In this document: piece after piece, positions 1 to 7,257 of the stretch | Layout of the letters: each line of letters opens with the position of its first letter | Numbering within the stretch: position 1 is the first letter of the stretch | Assembly (NCBI GenBank): GCA_036392935.1 | Contig: DASVWZ010000169.1 | Coordinates: 1 to 48,637, forward strand | DNA length: 48,637 bases | Source of the DNA: DASVWZ01 sp036392935 | Lineage (GTDB): Bacteria; Acidobacteriota; Terriglobia; Terriglobales; Acidobacteriaceae | Reading direction: 5' to 3' | Made by a program: the position numbers and the translations under genes | The notes under the pieces: model-generated | The model's database searches: none | What the model saw: the letters and a program-made list of their open reading frames with translations, nothing else | Told to the model about the DNA's origin: nothing

Positions 1-54
1 CTCCTCCACGAACTGCTTGCGTTTCTCCACCACTCCGCTCACTTTCCAAGGCAT
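1..54 (-). CDS. IS481-like transposase, N-terminal 18 codons only
   Basis: On the minus strand an ATG at 54-52 opens a frame that runs off the left edge, reading MPWKVSGVVEKRKQFVEE. This resembles the start of IS481-family DDE transposases, which commonly begin MPWK followed by a few residues, a basic stretch and F-V before the first helix-turn-helix. No catalytic residues are inside the window. The direct repeats at 91-137, just upstream of the start codon, fit the terminus of such an element. With only 18 residues visible, the family call rests on the opening motif and the flanking repeats. Confidence 0.55.
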   Translation of the reverse strand, partial: MPWKVSGVVEKRKQFVEE

Positions 55-90
55 GCTTTGTTCTAGCCGCCTTCTGTGAACGGACCAAAC

Positions 91-137
91 TGTCAACCAT
101 CTCCCCGGTCTGTTTTGTCAATTATGTCCCCGGTTTG
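91..137. repeat. Two 22-bp direct repeats in the IS terminus
   Basis: Copies at 91-112 and 116-137 match at 18 of 22 positions with a 25-bp period. They lie between the transposase start and the presumed end of the element, so transposase binding is the likely role. Confidence 0.6.
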
Positions 138-150
138 GACCGGCTATTGC

Positions 151-170
151 GGCACGAGTAAACTCGTGCC
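151..170. repeat. Perfect 20-bp palindrome, CGAG-TAAA-CTCG family
   Basis: GGCACGAGT-AA-ACTCGTGCC is perfectly self-complementary. An 18/20 copy lies at 48451-48470 and a variant core at 48409-48424. It sits just outside the IS end and 13 bp beyond the panB stop codon, so it could act as a transcription end signal as well as being a dispersed repeat. Confidence 0.65.
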
Positions 171-183
171 CTTCCCGAACGAC

Positions 184-1074
184 CTACTTTCCCATCGCAC
201 GCTTGCGGGTGAGGACGGTTTCGAGCGCGGCGTGCGTGTCTTTGGGCAAATGATAGGACTCATTGTCGGAAGGGTATTGATGTGACGTCACATCGGCGCG
301 GAATGCCTGCACGGCTTGGGTGATGGTGGCCGCGGCGTCGCCGTAATGGCGGACGAATTTTGCGGTGTGGCCAAAGGTGAGATTCAACATGTCGTGGAAG
401 ACGAGTACCTGGCCATCGCAATCTGGGCCAGCGCCAATGCCGATAGTAGGGGCGTGGACTTCATCGGTGATCATGGCGGCGACTTCGCGAGGAATTCCTT
501 CGAGATAAATGCAGGCTACGCCGGCGCGGTCGAGGGCAGTGGCATCGCGCATGAGTTGTTCGATGTCGCCGAGGGTCTTGCCCTGCACCTTGTATCCGCC
601 CATGACGTTGACAGACTGCGGAGTGAGGCCAATGTGGCCTGCGACAGGAATTTCGGCGTCGATGACGAGGCGGATCAGGTCGGCGCGCTTTTCTCCGCCT
701 TCGATTTTGACGGCTTCGGCGCCGGCTTCTTTCACAAAGCGGGCAGCGTTGCGAACGGCTTCGTCGACACCGAGGTGATAGGAACCGTAGGGCATGTCGG
801 CAATGAGAAATCCATGCTTCACACCGCGGCGCACGGCGCGGGTGTGGTGGAGCATTTCATCGACGGTGACGGACAGCGTGTTGTCATAGCCGAGCATGGT
901 CATGGCCAGCGAATCGCCGACGAGGATGACGTCTATGGCGGCTTCGTCAACAAGCCGGGCGCTGGCGTAGTCGTAGGCGGTGAGACAGGTGATGGGTCCG
1001 TGATGAAGCTTTTTTTCGTGGAGAGTTGCGACTGTGATCTTGTGGCGAGGTTCGCCGATGGGCGTGAGACTCAT
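184..1074 (-). CDS. panB: 3-methyl-2-oxobutanoate hydroxymethyltransferase (PanB)
   Basis: First committed enzyme of pantothenate synthesis; it transfers a hydroxymethyl group from methylene-THF to 2-oxoisovalerate, in the cytoplasm. The 296-residue protein has normal family length. Visible family motifs are TAYDYASARL, the metal-binding VGDSLAM segment, the TVDEMLHHTRAV segment, EGG and the GIGAGPDCDGQVLV loop. An upstream in-frame start at 1161 would add 29 unlikely residues. I chose 1074 because GGAGG lies four bases upstream of its ATG. panC and panD are not adjacent. The gene is transcribed away from the AMP-ligase gene at 1249, leaving a 174-bp divergent interval with no obvious promoter motif. 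It has a C-terminal tail after AFRADVTS, which varies in the family. Confidence 0.96.
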   Translation of the reverse strand: MSLTPIGEPRHKITVATLHEKKLHHGPITCLTAYDYASARLVDEAAIDVILVGDSLAMTMLGYDNTLSVTVDEMLHHTRAVRRGVKHGFLIADMPYGSYHLGVDEAVRNAARFVKEAGAEAVKIEGGEKRADLIRLVIDAEIPVAGHIGLTPQSVNVMGGYKVQGKTLGDIEQLMRDATALDRAGVACIYLEGIPREVAAMITDEVHAPTIGIGAGPDCDGQVLVFHDMLNLTFGHTAKFVRHYGDAAATITQAVQAFRADVTSHQYPSDNESYHLPKDTHAALETVLTRKRAMGK

Positions 1075-1248
1075 TGTTCCTCCAGTGCCCCTCCGCAACG
1101 AGGCGGATAGAGCCTGATACCAACAAGCAAATTCTACGCCCGGCGGCCTCCAAATATCCACTAAGACAAGTGATGCCGAATCAGAGAGTTATGGACCTAG
1201 CGCCAGCCCGACGGGAGCGAACGGGGGGAATGCGCTACCCTTTTTGGG

Positions 1249-3750
1249 ATGGCGCGAACGCTGGTTGATCATCTCGGAAAATTTCTTGAGCTCGGGGATG
1301 AGATCGCTTACGTGCAACCACATGGATATCGCGCGGTGCGATGGAGTTATCGGCGGGTGGCGCAGATGGCATTTCGACTTGCGCGGGAACTGGAAGCGCG
1401 CGGGATTGCGAAGGGCGATCGCGTTTTTCTGTGGGGACCGAACTCGGCGGAATGGGTGAGCGTTTTTTGGGGATGCGCGCTGCGCGGGGCGATTGTGGTT
1501 CCGATGGACGAAGCTGCATCAGATGACTTTGCCCGGCGAGTTTATGAACAGGTGGGGGCGAAGCTGGTGGTGTGCTCCGGAAAGCACGTTGAGTTTGCTG
1601 GCTCGATCCTCAGGCTGGAACATCTACCGGAGGCTGTGAGTGGGCGGTCGAGCGAAAGATACATTCCAGCTGAGGTGTCGTCCGATGATCCGTTGGAGAT
1701 TGTGTTTACATCGGGAACGACGGCGGATCCGAAAGGCGTGGTGATTACGCATGCGAATGTGCTGGCGAACCTAGCGCCGCTCGAAGCTGAGATTCAGAAA
1801 TATATGAAGTATGAGTGCTTGGTGCATCCGGTGCGGTTTTTGAATCTGCTGCCGTTGAGCCACGTGTTTGGACAGTTCCTGGCAATGTTTCTACCGCCGC
1901 TGATAGGCGGAACGGTGATCTTTGAGGAGACGCTGAAGCCCGCGGATATTCTGGCGACGATTCGGCGGGAGCGGGTGTCGGTGCTGGTTGCGGTGCCACG
2001 AGTCCTGCAGTCACTGAAAGAGAAGATCGAGCGCGACGTGGAAGCGGAGGGATCGGGCAAGGAGTTCGCGCGGCTGTTCAAGTCTTCTCCTGGAAAACAT
2101 TTTTTGCGGCGGTGGTGGATCTTTAGGCGGATTCATCGGCGATTTGGATGGAAGTTCTGGGCTTTTATTTCGGGCGGGGCGGCGCTCGACCGCGAGACAG
2201 AGGAATTCTGGGGACGATTGGGTTATGCGGTGATTCAAGGTTACGGGCTGACGGAGACAACTTCGATCGTGAGCGTGAATCATCCGTTTCGGCTGGGAAA
2301 AGGGTCGATCGGGAAGGTGCTGGCGGGGCGCGAAGTCAAACTGGCCGACGATGGCGAAATTCTGGTGCGCGGAGGCGGGGTCGCGGCGGGGTACTGGAGT
2401 GGCGATCGGCTGCAGCCGGTGGCGAGCGATGGGGGATGGTATGGAACCGGCGATGTGGGTGAGCTTGATGCCGCGGGGAATCTGTATTTCAAGGGACGCA
2501 AGAAAGAAGTTATTGTCACGCCGGCGGGGATGAATGTTTATCCCGGGGACCTGGAAGCGGCGCTGCGGGGGCAGCCGGGAGTCAAAGATGCCGTAGTCGT
2601 TGCGGTCGATCGCGGTGGAAATGCAGAGCCGTGCGCGGTAATGATTCTGCGGGATGGCGCGAGAGCGGAGGAAGTGGTAGAGCGGGCAAATGCGGGGCTG
2701 GCGGAATATCAGCGGATGAATCGCTGGCAGGTTTGGCCGGATGCGGATTTTCCGCGGACGTCGACGCAGAAGCCCAAGCGGAATGTGATTCAGCTGGCGG
2801 TTACAGAGTCGCTTAGCGGGCATGGTGCGGCCGCGACGCCGATGGCAGAGCTCATCGAGCGGATCACAGGACGGACAGCGCAGGTTTCGGAGGGATCGAA
2901 TCTGGAGGGGGACCTGCGGCTGAGTTCGCTGGATCGCGTGGCGCTGCTTTCGGCGCTGGAAGACCGGTATCAGGTTGAGCTCAGCGAATCTCGATTTGCG
3001 GCGGCGACGACGGTGCGCGATCTGCAAGGGATGATTGCGGGGAATGCGCCGGCGCGTGCGCAATATCATTTTCCACGCTGGACGCAGCATTGGCCGGTGA
3101 CCTGGATTCGCTTGGCGTCGAATTATCTGTTGCTTCGGCCGGCAGTTTTTCTGCTGGGATGGCCACGGATTGAAGGGCGCGAAAATTTGTGCGGCGTGTC
3201 GGGGCCATTGCTGATCGTGTGCAATCACGTGACGGATATCGACGTTGGATTTGTGATGGCGGCGCTGCCGCATCGACTGGGCAACAGGCTGGCGACCGCA
3301 ACGGGCGGCGAGGCGCTGGAAGCTTTGAGGGCGCCGGCGAAATCGCTGAAGGTTTTGGTTCGTGTTTATGACCGGGTGCGGTGGGCGCTGGGGGTGGCGC
3401 TGCTAAATCTTTTTCCGCTGCCGCGCGAGGCCGGGTTTCGCTCGAGCTTTCGCTTTGCGGGAGAAACGGTTGACCGCGGTTATAACATTCTCGTTTTCCC
3501 CGAGGGACGCGTGACCGAAGATGGTGCGACACGGCCGTTTCGCGGCGGCGTCGGATTGCTGACGGTTAATCTTGGGCTGCCGGTCGTGCCGATGCGGATC
3601 GACGGATTATTTGAGTTGAAACGAGCGGGGAAGAAATTCGCGCGGCCACGACAGATTCGAGTGCGGATCGGGAGGCCGGTGAAGTTTGCCCCGAATACTG
3701 CGCCGGATTCGATTGCGCGGGAACTGGAGAAACGCGTTGCGGAGTTGTAA
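1249..3750 (+). CDS. Trimodular AMP-dependent acyl ligase / ACP / PlsC acyltransferase
   Basis: An 833-residue protein with three modules in order. (1) An acyl-adenylating domain, residues 1-520, has the P-loop TSGTTADPKG (154-163), YGLTE (332-336), GTGD (399-402) and a C-terminal lysine near 508-510. (2) An acyl carrier domain, about 530-600, has SSLDRV with Ser560 as the likely phosphopantetheine site. (3) A PlsC-type acyltransferase, about 610-833, has NHVTDID (HX4D, His660/Asp665) and PEGR (751-754). It probably activates a fatty acid, holds it on its own ACP and transfers it to a lysophospholipid. This resembles E. coli Aas, but there the acyltransferase is N-terminal and no ACP lies between. 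The Sfp-type transferase at 32356 could load Ser560. The start lacks a clear ribosome site. Confidence 0.85.
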   Translation: MARTLVDHLGKFLELGDEIAYVQPHGYRAVRWSYRRVAQMAFRLARELEARGIAKGDRVFLWGPNSAEWVSVFWGCALRGAIVVPMDEAASDDFARRVYEQVGAKLVVCSGKHVEFAGSILRLEHLPEAVSGRSSERYIPAEVSSDDPLEIVFTSGTTADPKGVVITHANVLANLAPLEAEIQKYMKYECLVHPVRFLNLLPLSHVFGQFLAMFLPPLIGGTVIFEETLKPADILATIRRERVSVLVAVPRVLQSLKEKIERDVEAEGSGKEFARLFKSSPGKHFLRRWWIFRRIHRRFGWKFWAFISGGAALDRETEEFWGRLGYAVIQGYGLTETTSIVSVNHPFRLGKGSIGKVLAGREVKLADDGEILVRGGGVAAGYWSGDRLQPVASDGGWYGTGDVGELDAAGNLYFKGRKKEVIVTPAGMNVYPGDLEAALRGQPGVKDAVVVAVDRGGNAEPCAVMILRDGARAEEVVERANAGLAEYQRMNRWQVWPDADFPRTSTQKPKRNVIQLAVTESLSGHGAAATPMAELIERITGRTAQVSEGSNLEGDLRLSSLDRVALLSALEDRYQVELSESRFAAATTVRDLQGMIAGNAPARAQYHFPRWTQHWPVTWIRLASNYLLLRPAVFLLGWPRIEGRENLCGVSGPLLIVCNHVTDIDVGFVMAALPHRLGNRLATATGGEALEALRAPAKSLKVLVRVYDRVRWALGVALLNLFPLPREAGFRSSFRFAGETVDRGYNILVFPEGRVTEDGATRPFRGGVGLLTVNLGLPVVPMRIDGLFELKRAGKKFARPRQIRVRIGRPVKFAPNTAPDSIARELEKRVAEL

Positions 3751-3781
3751 TGCGTAGGTATTCTCGGAAAGTCCGGTACAT

Positions 3782-3803
3782 GAGACGTTGCCGCCAACGT
3801 CTC
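3782..3803. repeat. GAGACGTTG palindrome abutting a stop codon
   Basis: GAGACGTTG (3782-3790), a 4-base loop and CAACGTCTC (3795-3803) form a perfect 9-bp stem. Its right edge overlaps the TAG stop of the minus-strand gene at 3803-4624. A second copy with the same relation to a stop codon lies at 5929-5951. It sits between convergent genes, so it may also terminate transcription, although no T-run follows. Confidence 0.6.
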
Positions 3804-4624
3804 TACTGGGCCGCGGCGGTGGCGAGGGTTTCGACGGCGGCGAGGGTTGGGAGCAAATCCGCCGGCAAGCCGTGGCGTGCTTGCAGATATGCCGGGCTGT
3901 TGTATCTGATCCAGACCTTGCCCTGGGCATCTTCGGCGACAAGAATTTTGAGCGGCAGATCGATGGCGATCGAGGGCGCGGCGAGCATCAGCGGAGTGCC
4001 GGCTTTGGGGCTGCCGAAGATCAGGAGCTTCGTGGGCGTCATTTTCAGGCCGACTTTGGCGGCTTCGCCGCTGTGGTCGACAAGCGCGAAGAGTTGGACG
4101 CCTTTGGCTTGCAGGATATTCTTCAGCTTGTCGACGGTTTCGTCGACGGAATGATTGCTGGGTTTGGTAACAATGCCGTTTCCTTGTGACACGGAAGCCT
4201 CCACATGGGTTTGAGGATTTGAATTCGTAGAACTGTGAACTGATAACAAATAAACTGCCATGGCGAGGCCGATGAGCGCGAGAAAGACGGCGATAAGGAC
4301 GGCCTGAGTTGAGGGACGGGTCGGAATCGGGCCGCCGCGCTTGAGTTCGTGGACGAGACGAAGATGATGCCATGCGGAAAAAAGATGCACGAGGACTCCG
4401 ACGGCGATGAGCGCGGTCCCGAACCAGAGCGACAGGCCTCCGGAGGGAAGCGACGGCATGTGCTGGACGGTCTGGAGTTCCTGCAGGAATAGGCCAAAAC
4501 GGGCGACGACAAAACCAAAGGCCATGAGCGCAAGGCCGGTGCGGATCCAGGCGAGGAACGTGCGCTCTGCGGCCAAAAGATCGCTAAGGGAGGGCTTCGA
4601 GTCGAAATGGGATGGTGTCGTCAT
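3803..4624 (-). CDS. DUF202-DUF302 fusion membrane protein
   Basis: A 273-residue protein of unknown function. Residues 1-125 match the DUF202 (YidH-like) family: the LAAERTFLAWIRTGLALMAF signature with about three membrane segments (roughly 20-45, 63-85, 105-128). After a linker, residues about 155-250 match DUF302, with the VDETVDKLKNILQAKG, FGSPKAGTPLM and WIRYNSPAYL segments. DUF302 usually occurs as a stand-alone protein, so the fusion suggests the domain is held at the inner membrane. With three membrane segments its side depends on topology; an N-in arrangement would put it outside the cytoplasm. The stop codon lies inside a palindromic repeat. It is 15 bp downstream of the lipoprotein gene at 4640-5143 on the same strand and may be co-transcribed with it. 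Confidence 0.8.
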   Translation of the reverse strand: MTTPSHFDSKPSLSDLLAAERTFLAWIRTGLALMAFGFVVARFGLFLQELQTVQHMPSLPSGGLSLWFGTALIAVGVLVHLFSAWHHLRLVHELKRGGPIPTRPSTQAVLIAVFLALIGLAMAVYLLSVHSSTNSNPQTHVEASVSQGNGIVTKPSNHSVDETVDKLKNILQAKGVQLFALVDHSGEAAKVGLKMTPTKLLIFGSPKAGTPLMLAAPSIAIDLPLKILVAEDAQGKVWIRYNSPAYLQARHGLPADLLPTLAAVETLATAAAQ

Positions 4625-4639
4625 CGTCGTTATTAACGG

Positions 4640-5143
4640 TTATGACGAAGCCGGGTGGAGTGATGACCAGTGGGCATCCCGAAATTGCCATTGGCCGTTG
4701 CGCTTTTCGACCACCCCGGTGAAATAGCCGGCCTCGTCGACGGTTTTGCCTTGGGTATCAACGCGGATTTCGTGCCACGATGTTCCGACCACGGCGAGAG
4801 CTGGTGTGAGCGGATCGATGCGCAGGTCGTCTCCCCAGAGAAGTTGCATGTGGTCGATGGTTTTGGCGAAAGCTTGAATGCCCTGCGTAGCGGCCTGACT
4901 GCTCGGAAACGCCATGGCGCCTTCAGATGCCATAAAGAACTCCGGCGAGTCGGCGAAGTATTTGCGCCAGGCGTTTGGGCCGTCTTGGGTTACGTCGTGA
5001 CCGACAGTCAGGATGAATCTTGTGACGTCGTTCACGACCGCCTGCTTCTGGTCGGCGGACATTGGCGTATTAGAAGCGGGAGGGCGGGAGCAAGCAAAGG
5101 ATGTGAGCAAGATTACGAGCAGAACGCATGGCGCAATACGCAT
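4640..5143 (-). CDS. Predicted lipoprotein with NTF2/SnoaL-like fold
   Basis: A 167-residue exported protein. MRIAPCVLLVILLTSFAC is a signal sequence with a lipobox-like end and Cys18 as the putative lipidated residue. The rest has the pattern of SnoaL/DUF4440 (NTF2-like) proteins: an N-terminal helix, an ITPALAVVGTSW-like strand, a tyrosine-phenylalanine turn and the closing GQWQFRDAHWSSLH strand. Several such proteins bind small ligands, but no substrate can be named. A longer in-frame reading to 5662 exists. I chose 5143 because GAGG precedes it at normal spacing and the signal peptide starts there. It lies upstream of the DUF202-DUF302 gene on the same strand. Confidence 0.7.
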   Translation of the reverse strand: MRIAPCVLLVILLTSFACSRPPASNTPMSADQKQAVVNDVTRFILTVGHDVTQDGPNAWRKYFADSPEFFMASEGAMAFPSSQAATQGIQAFAKTIDHMQLLWGDDLRIDPLTPALAVVGTSWHEIRVDTQGKTVDEAGYFTGVVEKRNGQWQFRDAHWSSLHPASS

Positions 5144-5221
5144 GATTACCTCACGATCAGACGAAGCAAAAGAAGTGTACAACGTTGCGGTGAGTGACGC
5201 GCTGGCAGCATAGTGGATGTG

Positions 5222-5854
5222 ATGAGGCTTGAATATCCGACATTGCGGGGAAGGCAGATTCGAGTAGAGCCGCTTGAACTTCGGCATGCGGATGGGTTGG
5301 TGGCGGCATCGGCGGGTGACAAGGAGCTGTATCAATGGAGTCCAGTGCCGCAGGGTAAAGACGAGGCTGTGGGTTACATCAAAACCGCGCTGGCTTGGCG
5401 AGATGCTGGGACAGCGGCGGCATTTGCGACGATTCGCGAGGACGATGATGCGGTGATTGGCTCGACCCGGTTTTTCAACCTGGAATTTTGGGCGTGGCCG
5501 CAGGGGCATGAGCGGCATGGACGAAAGGAACCGGATGCATGCGAGATCGGATACACCTGGCTGGCCGGTTCGGCGATTCGAACGGGGGCAAATACCGAAG
5601 CAAAGTTTTTGATGCTGGAGTACGCGTTTGAGACCTGGAGAGTGCTCCGGGTTTGTTTGCACACCGATGTTCGGAACTTACGATCGCGGGCGGCGATTGA
5701 GCGGATTGGCGGGAAGTTTGAAGGAGTTCTTCGGGCGCATCGCATGGCGGCGGATTTCATTGCGCGAGATTCAGCGCGGTTTTCAATAGTGGCAGCGGAG
5801 TGGGCGCCGGTGAAAGAAAAGTTGAAAGCGATGCTTGCAGGCAGAAAGACCTAA
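5222..5854 (+). CDS. GNAT-family N-acetyltransferase (RimJ/RimL-like)
   Basis: About 210 residues. The N-terminal LRGRQIRVEPLELRHADGL is typical of RimJ/RimL-type acetyltransferases. It is followed by FATIREDDDAVIGSTRFFNL, the EIGYTWLAGSAIRTGANTEAK segment that covers the acetyl-CoA loop, and the NLRSRAAIERIGGKFEG motif that closes the fold. The acceptor is unknown; relatives acetylate ribosomal protein N-termini or small amines. A GTG at 5213 in the same frame is an alternative start; I prefer the ATG at 5222, which has GGA a few bases upstream. It is divergent from the lipoprotein gene at 5143 and convergent with the acyl-CoA dehydrogenase gene. Confidence 0.85.
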   Translation: MRLEYPTLRGRQIRVEPLELRHADGLVAASAGDKELYQWSPVPQGKDEAVGYIKTALAWRDAGTAAAFATIREDDDAVIGSTRFFNLEFWAWPQGHERHGRKEPDACEIGYTWLAGSAIRTGANTEAKFLMLEYAFETWRVLRVCLHTDVRNLRSRAAIERIGGKFEGVLRAHRMAADFIARDSARFSIVAAEWAPVKEKLKAMLAGRKT

Positions 5855-5928
5855 CCGCAAAGTGCGCGAAGGATAAGGCTTCGAGCGAAAAGCTATCAGC
5901 CGCTGCGGAGCCATGGGCGCAAGGCATC

Positions 5929-5951
5929 GAGACGTTGCCGAGCAACGTCTC
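5929..5951. repeat. GAGACGTTGC palindrome abutting a stop codon
   Basis: GAGACGTTGC (5929-5938), loop CGA and GCAACGTCTC (5942-5951) form a perfect 10-bp stem. The following CTACTTGG includes the TAG stop of the acyl-CoA dehydrogenase gene. This is the same element as at 3782-3803, in the same place relative to a stop codon. Confidence 0.65.
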
Positions 5952-7126
5952 TACTTGGTCATGACGAGCTTGGCGATGGTGGCGAGCTGCATGTTCGATG
6001 TACCTTCGTAGATCTTGCCGATTTTCGAGTCGCGCCAGTATTTTTCGACGGGATAATCTTTGGTGAATCCGTAGCCGCCGTAGATTTCAATGGCCAGCGA
6101 CGAGACGCGCTCGGCGACCTGCGAACAAAACAGTTTGGCCATGGCAGCTTCCTTGACGAATGGAACGCCGGCGTCTTTCATGCGAGCGGCGTTGTAGACC
6201 ATGAGGCGGGCGGCTTCGATGTCGGTGGCCATTTGCGCGATCTGAAACTGGATGCCCTGGAAATCGGCGATAGGTTTGCCGAACTGCTTGCGCTCCTGCG
6301 CGTATTTGGCGGCGTACTCCCAAGCGCCGCGGGCGATGCCGAGCATCTGAGCGGCGATGCCGATGCGGCCTTCGTTCAAAGTTTCGATGGCGATCTTGTA
6401 GCCTTTACCGACTTCACCCAGGACGTTCGATTTGGGGACGCGGCAGTCTTCTAGAATGAGCTCGCAGGTAGAAGAAGCGCGAATGCCAAGCTTGTCTTCT
6501 TTTTTGCCGACGGTGAATCCGGAAAATGATTTTTCGATGATGAAGGCGGTGATGCCTTTGTAGCCGGCGGCGGGATCGACGGTAGCGAAGAGAATGAATA
6601 CACCGGCTTCTTTGCCGTTTGTGATCCAGAGCTTGCGGCCGTTGAGAACGTAGTCGCCGCCTTTGAGTTCGGCGCGAGTCTGCAGAGCAAAGGCGTCGGA
6701 GCCGGAGCCAGCTTCGCTGAGAGCGTAGGCGCCGCAGGTGTCGGCGGCCATGCGAGGGAGATAGTGCTTTTTCTGGTCGTTGTTGGTCCAGCGCAGCAGA
6801 GCGTTGTTGACAAGAGTGTTTTGAACGTCGACGACTACGCCGGAGGATGCGTCGACGCGAGAGAGTTCTTCGACAGCGAGAATGGCCTCGAAGAATCTGC
6901 CTCCGCCGCCGCCGTACTGCTCGGGGATTTCGATACCCATAAGGCCGAGCTGGAAGAACTGCTTGATCAGGCCTTGATCGAAGACGCCTTTTTCGTCCAT
7001 TTCCTTGACGAGCGGGCGAATTTTTTCTTCGGCGAACTGGCGGATGTTGTCGCGGAAGAGTTGCTCGTCTTCATTGATGGTGGTCAGCGGCGTGGCGACG
7101 GGCGATTGGATCAAGGTATCGGGCAT
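5951..7126 (-). CDS. Acyl-CoA dehydrogenase, short/branched-chain type
   Basis: A 391-residue FAD enzyme that introduces an alpha-beta double bond into acyl-CoA. The three-part fold is complete: N-terminal helices (LFRDNIRQFAEEKIRPL), the middle beta domain with YALSEAGSGSDA and LWITNGKEA, and the C-terminal helical domain with the RKQFGKPIADFQGIQF signature. The catalytic glutamate is expected in IYEGTSNMQ near the C-terminus. Length and the KLGIRASSTCELILEDCRVP segment fit short-chain or 2-methyl-branched acyl-CoA dehydrogenases, but chain length cannot be fixed from sequence. The ATG at 7126 follows CCGGAGGT at good spacing. No electron-transfer flavoprotein gene is nearby, and the gene appears monocistronic. 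Confidence 0.94.
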   Translation of the reverse strand: MPDTLIQSPVATPLTTINEDEQLFRDNIRQFAEEKIRPLVKEMDEKGVFDQGLIKQFFQLGLMGIEIPEQYGGGGGRFFEAILAVEELSRVDASSGVVVDVQNTLVNNALLRWTNNDQKKHYLPRMAADTCGAYALSEAGSGSDAFALQTRAELKGGDYVLNGRKLWITNGKEAGVFILFATVDPAAGYKGITAFIIEKSFSGFTVGKKEDKLGIRASSTCELILEDCRVPKSNVLGEVGKGYKIAIETLNEGRIGIAAQMLGIARGAWEYAAKYAQERKQFGKPIADFQGIQFQIAQMATDIEAARLMVYNAARMKDAGVPFVKEAAMAKLFCSQVAERVSSLAIEIYGGYGFTKDYPVEKYWRDSKIGKIYEGTSNMQLATIAKLVMTK

Positions 7127-7195
7127 TGGGTGACCTCCGGAGTCGAACTCAAAATTCTATCAGCGAACGAGCCTTGAAAGGGGGCCGGTGAACAG

Positions 7196-7233
7196 CAAAG
7201 AAAAAAGCTCAGCCAGGGAGAGCCCTGGCTGAG
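7196..7233 (-). terminator. Rho-independent terminator of the 7258-7962 gene
   Basis: CTCAGCCAGGG (7208-7218), loop AGAG and CCCTGGCTGAG (7223-7233) make a perfect 11-bp GC-rich stem. Read on the minus strand it is followed by a T-run (7206-7201) and more T-rich sequence. It starts 24 bp past the stop codon and separates this gene from the acyl-CoA dehydrogenase gene. Confidence 0.9.
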
Positions 7234-7257
7234 TTGGTAAATTGCTTCGTTGGATAG

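Larger units (their letters stand above)
1..140 (-). mobile_element. Terminus of an IS481-like insertion sequence
   Basis: The partial transposase start at 54 is preceded, in transcript orientation, by two imperfect direct repeats at 91-112 and 116-137, each of the form TGTCAAYYATSTCCCCGGTYTG and 25 bp apart. Repeated motifs inside the terminal sequence are typical of transposase-binding ends. The outer boundary is not certain: it is probably near 138-140, just before the palindrome at 151-170. No target-site duplication can be checked because the other end is outside the window. Confidence 0.5.

Noticed and set aside
316..1110. Plus-strand open frame of 264 codons
   Set aside because: It lies opposite panB, which has clear family motifs and a ribosome site; the composition is a mirror of panB codon use.
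2011..3273. Minus-strand open frame of 420 codons
   Set aside because: It is arginine/proline/histidine-rich and lies antisense to the acyl-ligase gene with all its motifs.
5757..5945. 62-codon minus-strand frame
   Set aside because: It overlaps the end of the GNAT gene and has no ribosome site or family pattern.
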